14,353 bases of DNA, taken from DATARH01 sp035309005. GTDB lineage: Bacteria > Pseudomonadota > Alphaproteobacteria > ATCC43930 > CGMCC-115725. Both the position numbers and the translations under genes were made by a program. Positions 6,360 to 13,846 of the stretch are shown here, in pieces; the first letter of the stretch is position 1; each line of letters starts with the position of its first letter. A model generated the notes under the pieces. That model was not told the origin of the DNA. It worked only from the letters and a program-made list of their open reading frames with translations, and did no database searches. The stretch lies in the NCBI GenBank assembly GCA_035309005.1, contig DATGFP010000164.1, positions 1-14,353 on the forward strand, given 5' to 3'.

Positions 6360-8063
6360 CGCGGCGGCTTCGGCGGGTTTCTCGGGCGGTTTTTCGGGGG
6401 TCTGGGCGGGCGCGGCGGGCTCGGCGAGGCGCGCGAAATAGAGGTGGATCGCGGTGCCGATGCCTTCGGCGCTCTCGACCCGGACAAAGCCGCCGAGCGG
6501 GCGCAGCGCCTCGGCCGCAGCGGCGGCGGCGGGCCGGGGCGAAGTGGCCGGATCGAGGACGCGCGCCAACCCCTCGTCCGAGAGGCCCGCCCCGCTGTCG
6601 CGTACCGTGACCCGGGCGAACTCCCCGATGAGCGCTCCCGGCGTGTCGGCGAGGGAGGCCGCGTCGAAGGCGTAGTTGCGGGTGCCGACGATCAATTCGC
6701 CGCTGCCCTTGATGTCGGTGACAGCCGCGCCGACCAGGTCGAGCACGAGGTTGCGCACGATCTGCGGGTCGGCGCGGCAGCGCCACAGTTCGCCAAGGAG
6801 CGACAGGCGAAAGGCGACGCGCCGCGGTGCGCGCTGGCGGATCCGCCGCTCCAGGCGGGCGAGCACCTCGTTGAGGTCGACCGGCAGCGGCCCCGCCGGC
6901 TCCGCCGGTTCTGCCGGCACGTCCGGCTCAGCCTCAGCCGGCGCGGCGGCCTCGGCGCTGGAAGCGGCCTGCACCGGCCGGCGGCGCCAGCGCAGCCACA
7001 GCCACAGCGTGACGAGGAGGCCGCCGACGAGCGTCGCGCCGATGATCGCGAAGTCGCGCAGATCGGTGCGGTTGCGCGCCGCGGCGTCGGGGTCGTAGAC
7101 GAAATCGTCGGCGTCGGACGTGCGCAGCAGCGCGCCGGACGCGGTCATGCTGGCTTCGATGCGGCCCCAGCGCTCGGGGTTGGAATGGCCGAGCGCGATC
7201 TCGGGGTAGCGCGCCAGGCGGCGGGCGATCTCGGCCTGGTAGCGGGCAAATCCCGCCGGGTCGGCGATGCCAGCGGGATGCGGCAGCTTGCCGACGATCT
7301 GCGCGGCGATCTCGTCCGGATGCTGCAGCGCGTACTCCCAGCCCTTCAGCGAGGCGGCGCGAAACTGCCGCACGACCTGCGGCTCGCGCTCGGCCAGGCT
7401 GCGCAGCGTGAACAGCGTGTCGCCATAGAATTCGACGCGGTAATCCGCCGGGTCGAACGCCTTGAGCGCGATCCCCTTCTGCTGCGCCAGCCACGGCAGG
7501 TCCCACGCCGAGCCGGGGACCGCGTCGACCCGGTTATCGGCCAACGCGGCGAGGCTCTGCCCCGGTTCGAGCGGCACCGAGGCGAGCTTGTCGGGGTCGA
7601 CCCCCTCGGCCTTCAGCGCGGTCGCCAGCTCGATATCGAGGATGTTGCTGGCCGGCAGCCGCCCCAGCTTGGCCTTGGCGAGCCCGGCGGGCGAAGCAAA
7701 ATCGCCGTCGGCGCGGTAATAGACCATCGCGCCGCTCGCCTGGAAAATCGGCGCCAGCAAGAGGAGCGGCAAGCCCTGGCCGGTGCGCACCACAAGCTCG
7801 GCCGTGCCGGTGCCGAAGGCGGCGCGGCCCTCGGTGACGTCGCGCACCGGGTCGATCGGCGCTTCGCCCTGGCCGGCGCCAGGCTTGATCTCGATGTCGA
7901 GCCCGGCGTCGCGGTAATAGCCCTGCCACAGCGCGGCATAATAGCCGGCGAATTCGAACTGCGCCGGAGCGTGCAGCTGCAGCACGAGCTTATCGGCCGC
8001 GTTCGCCGCGCCGGCCATCGCCAGCGCCGCCAGCAGCGCGGCGACGGCCATCGATCTCGACAT
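6357..8063 (-). CDS. NMT1/THI5-like periplasmic domain fused through a membrane helix to a DHp-less kinase ATPase domain
   Basis: A 568-residue three-part protein. Residues 1-22 are a signal peptide (MSRSMAVAALLAALAMAGA...ANA). Residues 25 to about 315 form an NMT1/THI5-like solute-binding domain, typical opening LQLHAPAQFEFAGYYAALWQGYY and the GQGEAPID loop. A transmembrane helix lies at about 338-358, then a Pro/Ala/Glu linker. Residues ~395-545 match a histidine-kinase ATP-binding domain: a changed N-box (RNLVLDLVGAAV, with Asp where Asn is usual), G1 box DSGAGL (489-494), and G2 region GGFVRVESAEGIGTAIHLYF. No histidine phospho-acceptor (DHp) helix pair precedes it. It probably senses a small ligand, perhaps a pyrimidine, and signals across the membrane. 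Start ATG has GGGGGG upstream; cioB ends 64 nt before it on the same strand. Confidence 0.85.
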   Translation of the reverse strand: MSRSMAVAALLAALAMAGAANAADKLVLQLHAPAQFEFAGYYAALWQGYYRDAGLDIEIKPGAGQGEAPIDPVRDVTEGRAAFGTGTAELVVRTGQGLPLLLLAPIFQASGAMVYYRADGDFASPAGLAKAKLGRLPASNILDIELATALKAEGVDPDKLASVPLEPGQSLAALADNRVDAVPGSAWDLPWLAQQKGIALKAFDPADYRVEFYGDTLFTLRSLAEREPQVVRQFRAASLKGWEYALQHPDEIAAQIVGKLPHPAGIADPAGFARYQAEIARRLARYPEIALGHSNPERWGRIEASMTASGALLRTSDADDFVYDPDAAARNRTDLRDFAIIGATLVGGLLVTLWLWLRWRRRPVQAASSAEAAAPAEAEPDVPAEPAEPAGPLPVDLNEVLARLERRIRQRAPRRVAFRLSLLGELWRCRADPQIVRNLVLDLVGAAVTDIKGSGELIVGTRNYAFDAASLADTPGALIGEFARVTVRDSGAGLSDEGLARVLDPATSPRPAAAAAAEALRPLGGFVRVESAEGIGTAIHLYFARLAEPAAPAQTPEKPPEKPAEAAA

Positions 8064-8074
8064 CGCGCCCCCCA

Positions 8075-8095
8075 GCTCGTGCCTTTGCTCGTGCC
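8075..8095 (-). promoter_or_regulatory. Tandem 9-bp direct repeat upstream of the sensor-like gene
   Basis: On the minus strand GGCACGAGC occurs twice with 12-bp period (8087-8095 and 8075-8083), 12 to 32 nt before the ATG at 8063. A short tandem site in a leader could bind a regulator or arise by slippage. I see no convincing -35/-10 pair in the 64-nt gap. Confidence 0.3.
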
Positions 8096-8127
8096 AGTCT
8101 AGCCCATTCGGGCGGCCGGCAGAAACC

Positions 8128-9141
8128 TCAGTGGTAGCCGATGTCGGCGCGCACCTTGCCGCGGAACACCCAATAGGACCATCCGGTGTACATCAGGATG
8201 ACCGGCAGCAGAAACAGCGTCCCGATCGCCAGGAAGGCCTGGGTATTGGGCGAGGAGGCGGCCTCCCACAGGGTGAATTTGTAGGGCACGATCATCGGCC
8301 ACAGGCTGATCGCGAGGCCGAGATAGGAGAGCGCGAACAACAGGATCGCGGCGATGAACGGGGCCGCCTCCGAGAGCCCGCGCAGCGCCCGCCATTCCCA
8401 CACCGCGACCGCCAGAGTCGCCGCCGGCACCGGCGCCAGGAGCGCGATGTCGGGCCACGAAAACCAGCGCTGCGCGATCTGCGCTTCCATCATCGGCGTC
8501 CACAGGCTGACCGCGGCGACCGCCACGACGACGCCGACAAAGGCCCGACGCCCCTGCCGGCGCGCCCATTCCTGCAATTCGCCCTCGGTCTTCAGAATGA
8601 GCCAGCCGGCGCCGAGCAGGCTGTAGCCGAAAATCAGCGCGATCCCGGTGAACAGCGAGAACGGCGTGAAGCAGTCGAACGAACCGCCGCTGAACTCCCG
8701 GCCGCTCGTCTGAAACCCCTCGATGAAGGCGCCGAGCACGACGCCTTGGGCGAAGGTCGCCAATCCCGACCCGTAGCAGAACGCATAGTCCCAGAAGGTG
8801 CGGTGGGGCGCGTCGCGAAAGCGGAACTCGAACGCGACGCCGCGGAACACCAGCGCCAGGAGCATGACGAGGATCGGGAAATAGACCGCCGGCAGGATGA
8901 TCGCGAAAGCGAGCGGAAAGGCCGCCAGCAGCCCGATCCCGCCGAGCACCAGCCAGGTCTCGTTGCCGTCCCAGATCGGCGCGATCGAATTCATCACGAG
9001 GTTGCGCGCGGCGCTGTCGCGGGCGAAGCCGTAAAGGATGCCGACGCCGAGATCGAAGCCGTCGAGCAGCACGTAGAGAAAGACGCCGAGCCCGAGGATC
9101 ACCGTCCACAACGGCACGAAGCTGAACGCCATCGTGCTCAT
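8128..9141 (-). CDS. cioB: Cytochrome bd-type (CIO) quinol oxidase subunit II
   Basis: A 337-residue polytopic membrane protein, CydB/CioB family. Conserved LLDGFDLGVG (25-34) and APIWDGNETWLV (54-65) are diagnostic. It has about eight or nine hydrophobic helices and ends WVFRGKVRADIGYH. It is the partner of the haem-bearing subunit I, completing an oxidase that takes electrons from quinol and reduces O2 to water. The start is ATG 9141, with GGAGAG 7 nt upstream, inside the end of cioA (ATGA). A second Met three codons on (9132) is less likely. Longer readings of this frame run into cioA and are artefacts. Confidence 0.95.
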   Translation of the reverse strand: MSTMAFSFVPLWTVILGLGVFLYVLLDGFDLGVGILYGFARDSAARNLVMNSIAPIWDGNETWLVLGGIGLLAAFPLAFAIILPAVYFPILVMLLALVFRGVAFEFRFRDAPHRTFWDYAFCYGSGLATFAQGVVLGAFIEGFQTSGREFSGGSFDCFTPFSLFTGIALIFGYSLLGAGWLILKTEGELQEWARRQGRRAFVGVVVAVAAVSLWTPMMEAQIAQRWFSWPDIALLAPVPAATLAVAVWEWRALRGLSEAAPFIAAILLFALSYLGLAISLWPMIVPYKFTLWEAASSPNTQAFLAIGTLFLLPVILMYTGWSYWVFRGKVRADIGYH

Positions 9142-10547
9142 CGCGAGCTCTCCGGTGCGGCTCCGGACGACGGCAGCGCCGTCACCGGCCCCCGCGGCCG
9201 GCCGCTTTCGATGGGCGCGGCGTCGAGCGCCGGCTCCGCCGGGCCGCGCCGCACAAGCCGCGCCATCAATAGGAGCCCGGCCGGGAACATGATCAGGTAG
9301 ACGCAAACGTAGCCGATCAGCGAAATCAGCACATCGCGGCCGGTCAACGACGGCGACACCGATTGCGCGGTGCGCATCAGCCCGTAGACGGTCCACGGCT
9401 GGCGCCCGACCTCGGTCGTGGTCCAGCCGGCGACAACCGCGATAAAGCCCGACGGCGCGGCGAATTCGCAGCACAGCCAATACCAGCGGGCCGTCAGCAG
9501 CAATCGCTCGCCGGCCCGCAGCCACCAGCTGACCGCGACCAGCGCCAGCATCAGCATGCCGATCCCGACCATGATGCGGAACGCGAAGAACGGGATCGCG
9601 ACCGGCGGCCACTGATCGCGCGGCCAATCCTTGAGGCCGCGCACCGTGCCGTTCGGGTCGTGCGTCAGGATCAGGCTGCCGAGGTCGGGGATTTCAAGCG
9701 CATAGCGGTTGGCGGCGGCCGCCTCGTCGGGCCACGCGAACAGCGTTAGCGGTACCCGGCTGCCGGTCTGCCAGCGCGCCTCGATCGCCGCGAGCTTCGC
9801 CGGCTGGTATTCGAGCGTATTGAGGCCGTGCTGGTCGCCGAGCACGATCTGCAGCGGCACCAGCACCGTCAGCAGCCACAGCGTCATCGACAGCATGACG
9901 CGGCTTTCCTCGATGAAGCGGTCGCGGCGCAGGTAATAGGCGGCGACCCCGACGACGACAAAGCCGGTCGTGACGTAGAACGCGGTGACGGCATGGAGAA
10001 GGCGGTAGGGGAAGGAGGGGTTGAAGATGACCTGCAGCCAATCGGTCGCGAAAAACCGTCCGTCCTGGACCGCATAGCCGGCCGGGGTCTGCATCCAGCT
10101 GTTGGTGGCGAGGATCCAGAAGGTCGAGAAGAGGGTGCCGGCGGCGACCATCAGCGCCGCGACGAAATGCGCCGGCCGCGGCACCAGCGCGCGGCCGAAC
10201 AAGAGGACCCCGAGAAAGGCCGCTTCGAGAAAGAACGCGGTCAGCCCCTCATAGGCGAGGAGCGGGGAAAGCACGTTGGCCGTCGCGTCGGAAAAGCGGC
10301 TCCAGTTGGTGCCGAACTGGAACGGCATCACGACGCCCGAGACGACGCCCATGCCGAACGACACGGCGAAAATCTTGGTCCAGAAGGTCGCGAGGCGCAG
10401 ATAGACCGGGCGGCCGGTCGCCAGGCCGAGGCCCTCGAGGAGCGCGATGTAGCTCGCCAGCCCGACCGTGAAGGCGGGCAGCAGAATGTGCCAGGCGACG
10501 ACCCAGGCGAACTGGAGGCGCGACAGCAGAACGGGATCGAGGGCCAT
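9138..10547 (-). CDS. cioA: Cytochrome bd-type (CIO) quinol oxidase subunit I
   Basis: A 469-residue polytopic membrane protein, CydA family. Haem ligands are recognisable as His20 (AWHILLP), His185 (LLHAVTAFY) and probably Met326 (FRIMVGIG). Glu100 and Glu108 of the proton path are present, and the signature GRQPW is at 381-385. It is about 50 residues shorter than E. coli CydA, with a short Q-loop region (GLKDWPRDQWPP), which places it in the cyanide-insensitive CIO branch. It oxidises quinol in the inner membrane with high oxygen affinity and little sensitivity to cyanide or NO. Residues 434-469 are a Pro/Ala-rich cytoplasmic tail. The stop overlaps cioB. It lies downstream of aspS beyond the 37-bp inverted repeat, so it probably has its own promoter in 10548-10600, which I cannot see clearly. 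Confidence 0.95.
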   Translation of the reverse strand: MALDPVLLSRLQFAWVVAWHILLPAFTVGLASYIALLEGLGLATGRPVYLRLATFWTKIFAVSFGMGVVSGVVMPFQFGTNWSRFSDATANVLSPLLAYEGLTAFFLEAAFLGVLLFGRALVPRPAHFVAALMVAAGTLFSTFWILATNSWMQTPAGYAVQDGRFFATDWLQVIFNPSFPYRLLHAVTAFYVTTGFVVVGVAAYYLRRDRFIEESRVMLSMTLWLLTVLVPLQIVLGDQHGLNTLEYQPAKLAAIEARWQTGSRVPLTLFAWPDEAAAANRYALEIPDLGSLILTHDPNGTVRGLKDWPRDQWPPVAIPFFAFRIMVGIGMLMLALVAVSWWLRAGERLLLTARWYWLCCEFAAPSGFIAVVAGWTTTEVGRQPWTVYGLMRTAQSVSPSLTGRDVLISLIGYVCVYLIMFPAGLLLMARLVRRGPAEPALDAAPIESGRPRGPVTALPSSGAAPESSR

Positions 10548-10596
10548 GGCCCGCGCACTCTACGATCAAGCCAGGGCCCACGCCAAGCTGCGCGCT

Positions 10597-10696
10597 CCCC
10601 ATCTCGTCCATCCCGGCGCTGGCCGGGACCCATGCGTCGACCGTCGCGACGGGGGAGAGATGGGTCCCGGCCGGCGCCGGGATGGACAAGATGGGG
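10597..10696. repeat. 37-bp near-perfect inverted repeat between aspS and cioA
   Basis: Left arm 10597-10633 and right arm 10660-10696 are complementary at 35 of 37 positions, and both mismatches would be G-U pairs in one RNA strand. The core is CATCCCGGCG...GGCCGGGACCCAT. The 26-nt spacer contains a weak inner stem (GTCG/CGAC). It can fold into a very stable hairpin 34 nt after the aspS stop, so it could end or separate the aspS transcript from cioAB. It has no T-run and looks like a member of a palindromic repeat family. Confidence 0.8.
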
Positions 10697-10729
10697 TTGA
10701 TCGATCGGTAAAATCTGGGGATCGGGACG

Positions 10730-12535
10730 CTAGCGCGGCTTCGGCGGGGGCAGGTCGAGCCGCAGGTGGAGTTCCTTCAAACGCTCGGGGGCGAGCGGCG
10801 CCGGCGCCCCCATCATCAAATCGCGCGCCTGCTGGTTCATCGGGAAGACGATGATTTCGCGGATGTTGGGGGTATCGGCCAGCAGCATGACGATGCGGTC
10901 GATGCCCGGCGCCAGCCCGCCATGCGGCGGCGCGCCGTAGCGGAAGGCGCGCAACATGCCGCCAAACCGCGCTTCGACATCGGCGGCGCTGTAGCCGGCG
11001 ATCGCAAACGCCTTGACCATGATGTCCGGGCGGTGGTTGCGGATCGCGCCGGACGCGAGTTCGATGCCGTTGCAGACGATGTCGTACTGGTGGGCGAGGA
11101 TCGCCAGCGGGTCCGCCCCCTCGAGCGCGTCGAGCTCGCCCTGCGGCATCGAAAACGGGTTGTGGCTGAAGTCGATCTGGCCGGTTTCCTCGTTCTTCTC
11201 GTACATCGGGAAGTCGACAATCCAGCAGAAGCGGAAGCTGCCCTCCTCGATCAGGCCGAGTTCCTGGCCGATGCGGGTGCGCGCCGCCCCGGCGAGCTTT
11301 TCAGCGTCCCCCTGCGGCCCGGCGGCAAAGAACACGACGTCGCCGCTGCCGACCGCGGCCAATTCGGCGATCTCGGCCATTTCCTCCGGCTGGAGGTTGT
11401 TGGCGATCGGCCCGCGCCCCGTCAGCGTGCCATCGGGGCCGCTCTCGAAGATGATGTAGCCAAGCCCCGGAGCGCCCATCTCGGATTTCGCCCAGCCGTC
11501 CATCCGGTCCTGGAATGACGAGCGGGGCCGGGAGGCCGAGCCCGGCGCCGGGATGGCCCTGACCACGCCGCCGCCCTCGACAATGCGGCGGAAGGCGCGA
11601 AAATTCGATCCCGCGAAGACCGCCGACACATCGGCGATGACCAGCGGGTTTCGCAGATCGGGCTTGTCGGTGCCGTATTTCAGCATGGCGTCGGCGTGCG
11701 GGATGCGCGGGAAGGGCGGCGGCGTCACGGCGCGGCCGGCGCCGAATTCCTCGAAGACGCCGTAGAGCACCGGTTCGACCGCGGCGAAGACGTCCTCCTG
11801 GGTCACGAACGACATTTCGAGGTCGAGCTGGTAGAACTCGCCCGGGGCGCGGTCGGCGCGGCTTGCTTCGTCGCGAAAGCACGGCGCGATCTGGAAATAG
11901 CGGTCGAAGCCGGACACCATCAGCAGCTGCTTGAATTGCTGCGGCGCTTGCGGCAGCGCGTAGAATTCGCCGGGGTGCAGGCGGCTCGGCACCAGATAGG
12001 GGCGCGCGCCCTCGGGCGAGTCGGCGGTCAGGATCGGCGTCTGGAATTCGCTGAAGCCCTGCGCCGTCATGCGCCGCCGGATCGACGCGATGACTTGCGA
12101 GCGCAGCATGATGTTGGCGTGCACGCGCTCGCGCCGCAGGTCGAGAAAGCGGTAGGCGAGCCGCATCTCCTCGGGGTATTCGGCGTCGCTGTTGACCGGG
12201 AACGGCAGCGGCTCGGCAACCGACAGCACGTCGAGGGCGGCAATGACCAGTTCGACGTCGCCGGTGGCAAGGCCAGGGTTGACCGTGTCGGCCGAGCGCG
12301 CGACGACCGGGCCGGTCAAGGACACCACGGTTTCGAGGCGCAGCGCGTCGATCGCGGCGAACAGCGGCGAGGACACGTCGATCACGCACTGCGTGACGCC
12401 GTAATGGTCGCGCAGATCGACGAACTGCAGTTGCCCATGGTCGCGCTTGCGGTGCACCCAGCCCGCTAGCCGCGCGGTGGCGCCGGCGTCAACGAGGCGG
12501 AGCGCGCCGCAGGTGTGGGTGCGATAGGCGTGCAT
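10730..12535 (-). CDS. aspS: Aspartate-tRNA ligase (probably non-discriminating)
   Basis: A 601-residue class IIb synthetase of bacterial type. Residues ~1-105 are the OB-fold anticodon-binding domain (GWVHRKRDHGQLQFVDLRD). Motif 2 is FRDEASRADR at about 220-229, the QAPQQFKQLL segment at 196-205 binds substrate, the GAD insertion domain follows in the middle, and motif 3 is GLAPGIDRIVML ending at Arg547. It charges tRNA-Asp. His33 in KRDHG sits where discriminating enzymes such as E. coli have Leu; that histidine goes with relaxed recognition that also charges tRNA-Asn, corrected by GatCAB. The ATG at 12535 has only a weak Shine-Dalgarno. Upstream 12536-12793 holds the repeat copy B. Confidence 0.96.
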   Translation of the reverse strand: MHAYRTHTCGALRLVDAGATARLAGWVHRKRDHGQLQFVDLRDHYGVTQCVIDVSSPLFAAIDALRLETVVSLTGPVVARSADTVNPGLATGDVELVIAALDVLSVAEPLPFPVNSDAEYPEEMRLAYRFLDLRRERVHANIMLRSQVIASIRRRMTAQGFSEFQTPILTADSPEGARPYLVPSRLHPGEFYALPQAPQQFKQLLMVSGFDRYFQIAPCFRDEASRADRAPGEFYQLDLEMSFVTQEDVFAAVEPVLYGVFEEFGAGRAVTPPPFPRIPHADAMLKYGTDKPDLRNPLVIADVSAVFAGSNFRAFRRIVEGGGVVRAIPAPGSASRPRSSFQDRMDGWAKSEMGAPGLGYIIFESGPDGTLTGRGPIANNLQPEEMAEIAELAAVGSGDVVFFAAGPQGDAEKLAGAARTRIGQELGLIEEGSFRFCWIVDFPMYEKNEETGQIDFSHNPFSMPQGELDALEGADPLAILAHQYDIVCNGIELASGAIRNHRPDIMVKAFAIAGYSAADVEARFGGMLRAFRYGAPPHGGLAPGIDRIVMLLADTPNIREIIVFPMNQQARDLMMGAPAPLAPERLKELHLRLDLPPPKPR

Positions 12536-12614
12536 CGAGAATTTCCGCGCTGGATTGGGAACGCGCTGGACATCGGCACGGATCGGCGGCGCTTGTCAAG
12601 AAAGCCGCCCCCTG

Positions 12615-12750
12615 CAGCATGATCCGATGAGATCGAAAAATGTCCCCGTCACCCCCGCGCAAGCGGGGGTCCAGAGCAAGCGACAGACTGGTTGCCCTGG
12701 ATTGCCGCTTGCGCGGGAATGACGGTTCAATTTGGTCGGATAACGCTCTA
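12615..12750. repeat. ~136-bp dispersed repeat, copy B
   Basis: Second copy of the element at 6223-6359. The left end AGCATGATCCGA and the reverse complement of the right end (AGCGTTATCCGA) match at 10 of 12 positions, a clear imperfect terminal inverted repeat. The CCCCCGC/GCGGGGG hairpin is intact, while the second hairpin (ATTGCCGCTTGCGCGGGAAT) has diverged. It lies between the start of aspS and the stop of the retropepsin gene, both on the minus strand. The left end resembles the GAGCATGATCC motif I recall from intergenic repeats of Rhizobiales-type genomes. Confidence 0.8.
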
Positions 12751-12793
12751 GCGCCCCCGTTTCGGTTCCGGGCGGCGAGTTGCGAGCAGACGC

Positions 12794-13327
12794 CTACCAG
12801 TAGTAGAGCGTCAGCACCCCGTCGCGCATCTCGTAGCTGTCGAGCCGGGTGAGAAAACTCTGGCCGAGCAGCGAGATGCCGAGATTTTCCGCGACCGCGG
12901 CGCGCACGTCGTTGACCGTGAGCTGGCCGATGCTGACTTCGCGCAGCCGCACCGGCGCGGCGCGGGCGGCGCCGTTGGCGGTCATCGTCTGCATCGTGAA
13001 ATTGAGGTCGTTGGCGGTGATCCCGGCCCGCGCCGCGTCTTGCGCGGTCAGGACCACCATGGTCGAGCCGGTGTCGACGAGGAAGCGCACTTGCGCGCCG
13101 TTGACCATCGCGTCGATCACCACGTGGCCCTGCGGGTTGGCGCGAAAGGTCAGGGCATTGCTCGATCCGCCGTGCGGCGGTGCGGCCGCCGGGGCCGGGG
13201 CCGGCGTCGCGTCGATGACCGGCGTCGCCGGCGCTTGCTGCCGCAAGTCGAGGTGGCTGAGGACGCCGTAAAACACCAGCCCCAGCACACTCCAGAGCAC
13301 CGCCTGGCGGACCGCCCAGCCGATCAT
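12794..13327 (-). CDS. Membrane-anchored retropepsin-like aspartic protease (TIGR02281 type)
   Basis: A 177-residue protein. A membrane helix lies at about residues 8-24 (QAVLWSVLGLVFYGVLS), then a Pro/Ala-rich linker (31-52). A single-lobe aspartic protease domain follows: the flap-side strand HVVIDAMVNGAQVRFLV, the catalytic Asp85 in DTGST (85-89), the psi-loop segment AENLGISLLGQSFL, and the closing strand RDGVLTLYYW. One lobe implies it works as a homodimer, as retropepsins do, outside the inner membrane. Such proteins are common in alpha- and gammaproteobacteria; targets are mostly unknown. The next gene on this strand upstream is the small secreted protein, 140 nt away. Confidence 0.9.
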   Translation of the reverse strand: MIGWAVRQAVLWSVLGLVFYGVLSHLDLRQQAPATPVIDATPAPAPAAAPPHGGSSNALTFRANPQGHVVIDAMVNGAQVRFLVDTGSTMVVLTAQDAARAGITANDLNFTMQTMTANGAARAAPVRLREVSIGQLTVNDVRAAVAENLGISLLGQSFLTRLDSYEMRDGVLTLYYW

Positions 13328-13467
13328 CTCGCCACCTTCGCGCTGCCGCCGGCGCGGCGTTTCGCTGCGGGCGCCAGCATCGCCGCAACGCGGTTAAGCA
13401 GCGGTAAATTTGCCGCGGCCGCCGGACAAGTTTCCTCCCCCTCCTTTACCAGCGGCCCGGCGCGGCG

Positions 13468-13782
13468 TCACTTGCCGCGCAGCACCGTCACGCCGTGTTC
13501 CTCCTGTGTCGCCTGTTCCTTTGGCGCCTGGGAGGCGCCGCTGCCGGCGATCAGGCTGTCGACCGGCACGCCGGTCAGGTCGTGGTTGGTGCAGTTGCCG
13601 ATTGCGGCTGGCTCGCCGGGGATGCAGGAGCGCGCGACGGTGCCGAGGAGGCGCGCGCCTGCGGGCGTGCATTGGCCGGCCGCGCAGGCTTCCGCGAGCG
13701 CATGGACGCTGATGTCGGCGCGCGCCGCCGGCGCCGCGCCCACCACCAGACCGGCAACGAGGATCAGGGTTTTGCTGAACAT
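13468..13782 (-). CDS. Small secreted four-cysteine protein, function unknown
   Basis: A 104-residue protein. Residues 1-22 form a classical signal peptide (MFSKTLILVAGLVVGAAPA...ARA, cleavage probably before Asp23), so it should be periplasmic or secreted. The mature part has four cysteines at 33, 38, 53 and 64 (EACAAGQC, RSCIPG, GNCTN), enough for two disulfides, and a Gln/Glu-rich tail. I recognise no family. Start ATG 13782 has GGAGA about 9 nt upstream. It runs in the same direction as the acyl-CoA synthetase 64 nt before it and the retropepsin 140 nt after it. Confidence 0.7.
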   Translation of the reverse strand: MFSKTLILVAGLVVGAAPAARADISVHALAEACAAGQCTPAGARLLGTVARSCIPGEPAAIGNCTNHDLTGVPVDSLIAGSGASQAPKEQATQEEHGVTVLRGK

Positions 13783-13846
13783 TTGAGCAGTCTCCGTGGC
13801 TGACCTTTGGTCTACGTCGGCCCCGGCGAAATGGTTGCCTCCGATG

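Noticed and set aside
6444..8102. 552-codon plus-strand open frame
   Set aside because: It is antisense to the NMT1-kinase fusion; composition is Arg/Gly/Asp-rich and typical of GC shadows.
8064..8127. TPP riboswitch before the NMT1-like gene
   Set aside because: The conserved CTGAGA and ACCTGATC-type boxes are not present and the gap is only 64 nt.
8131..9300. 389-codon plus-strand open frame
   Set aside because: It is antisense to cioB and the end of cioA; hydrophilic, low-complexity, no family.
9142..9627. Longer cioB beginning at 9627
   Set aside because: The extra part is the shadow of the cioA 3' region; CydB/CioB proteins start with the first membrane helix at MSTMAFSF.
13328..13467. 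Promoter for the retropepsin gene (TTGTCC with a possible -10 17 nt on, minus strand)
   Set aside because: The -10 candidate TACCGC is too far from consensus to support a call.
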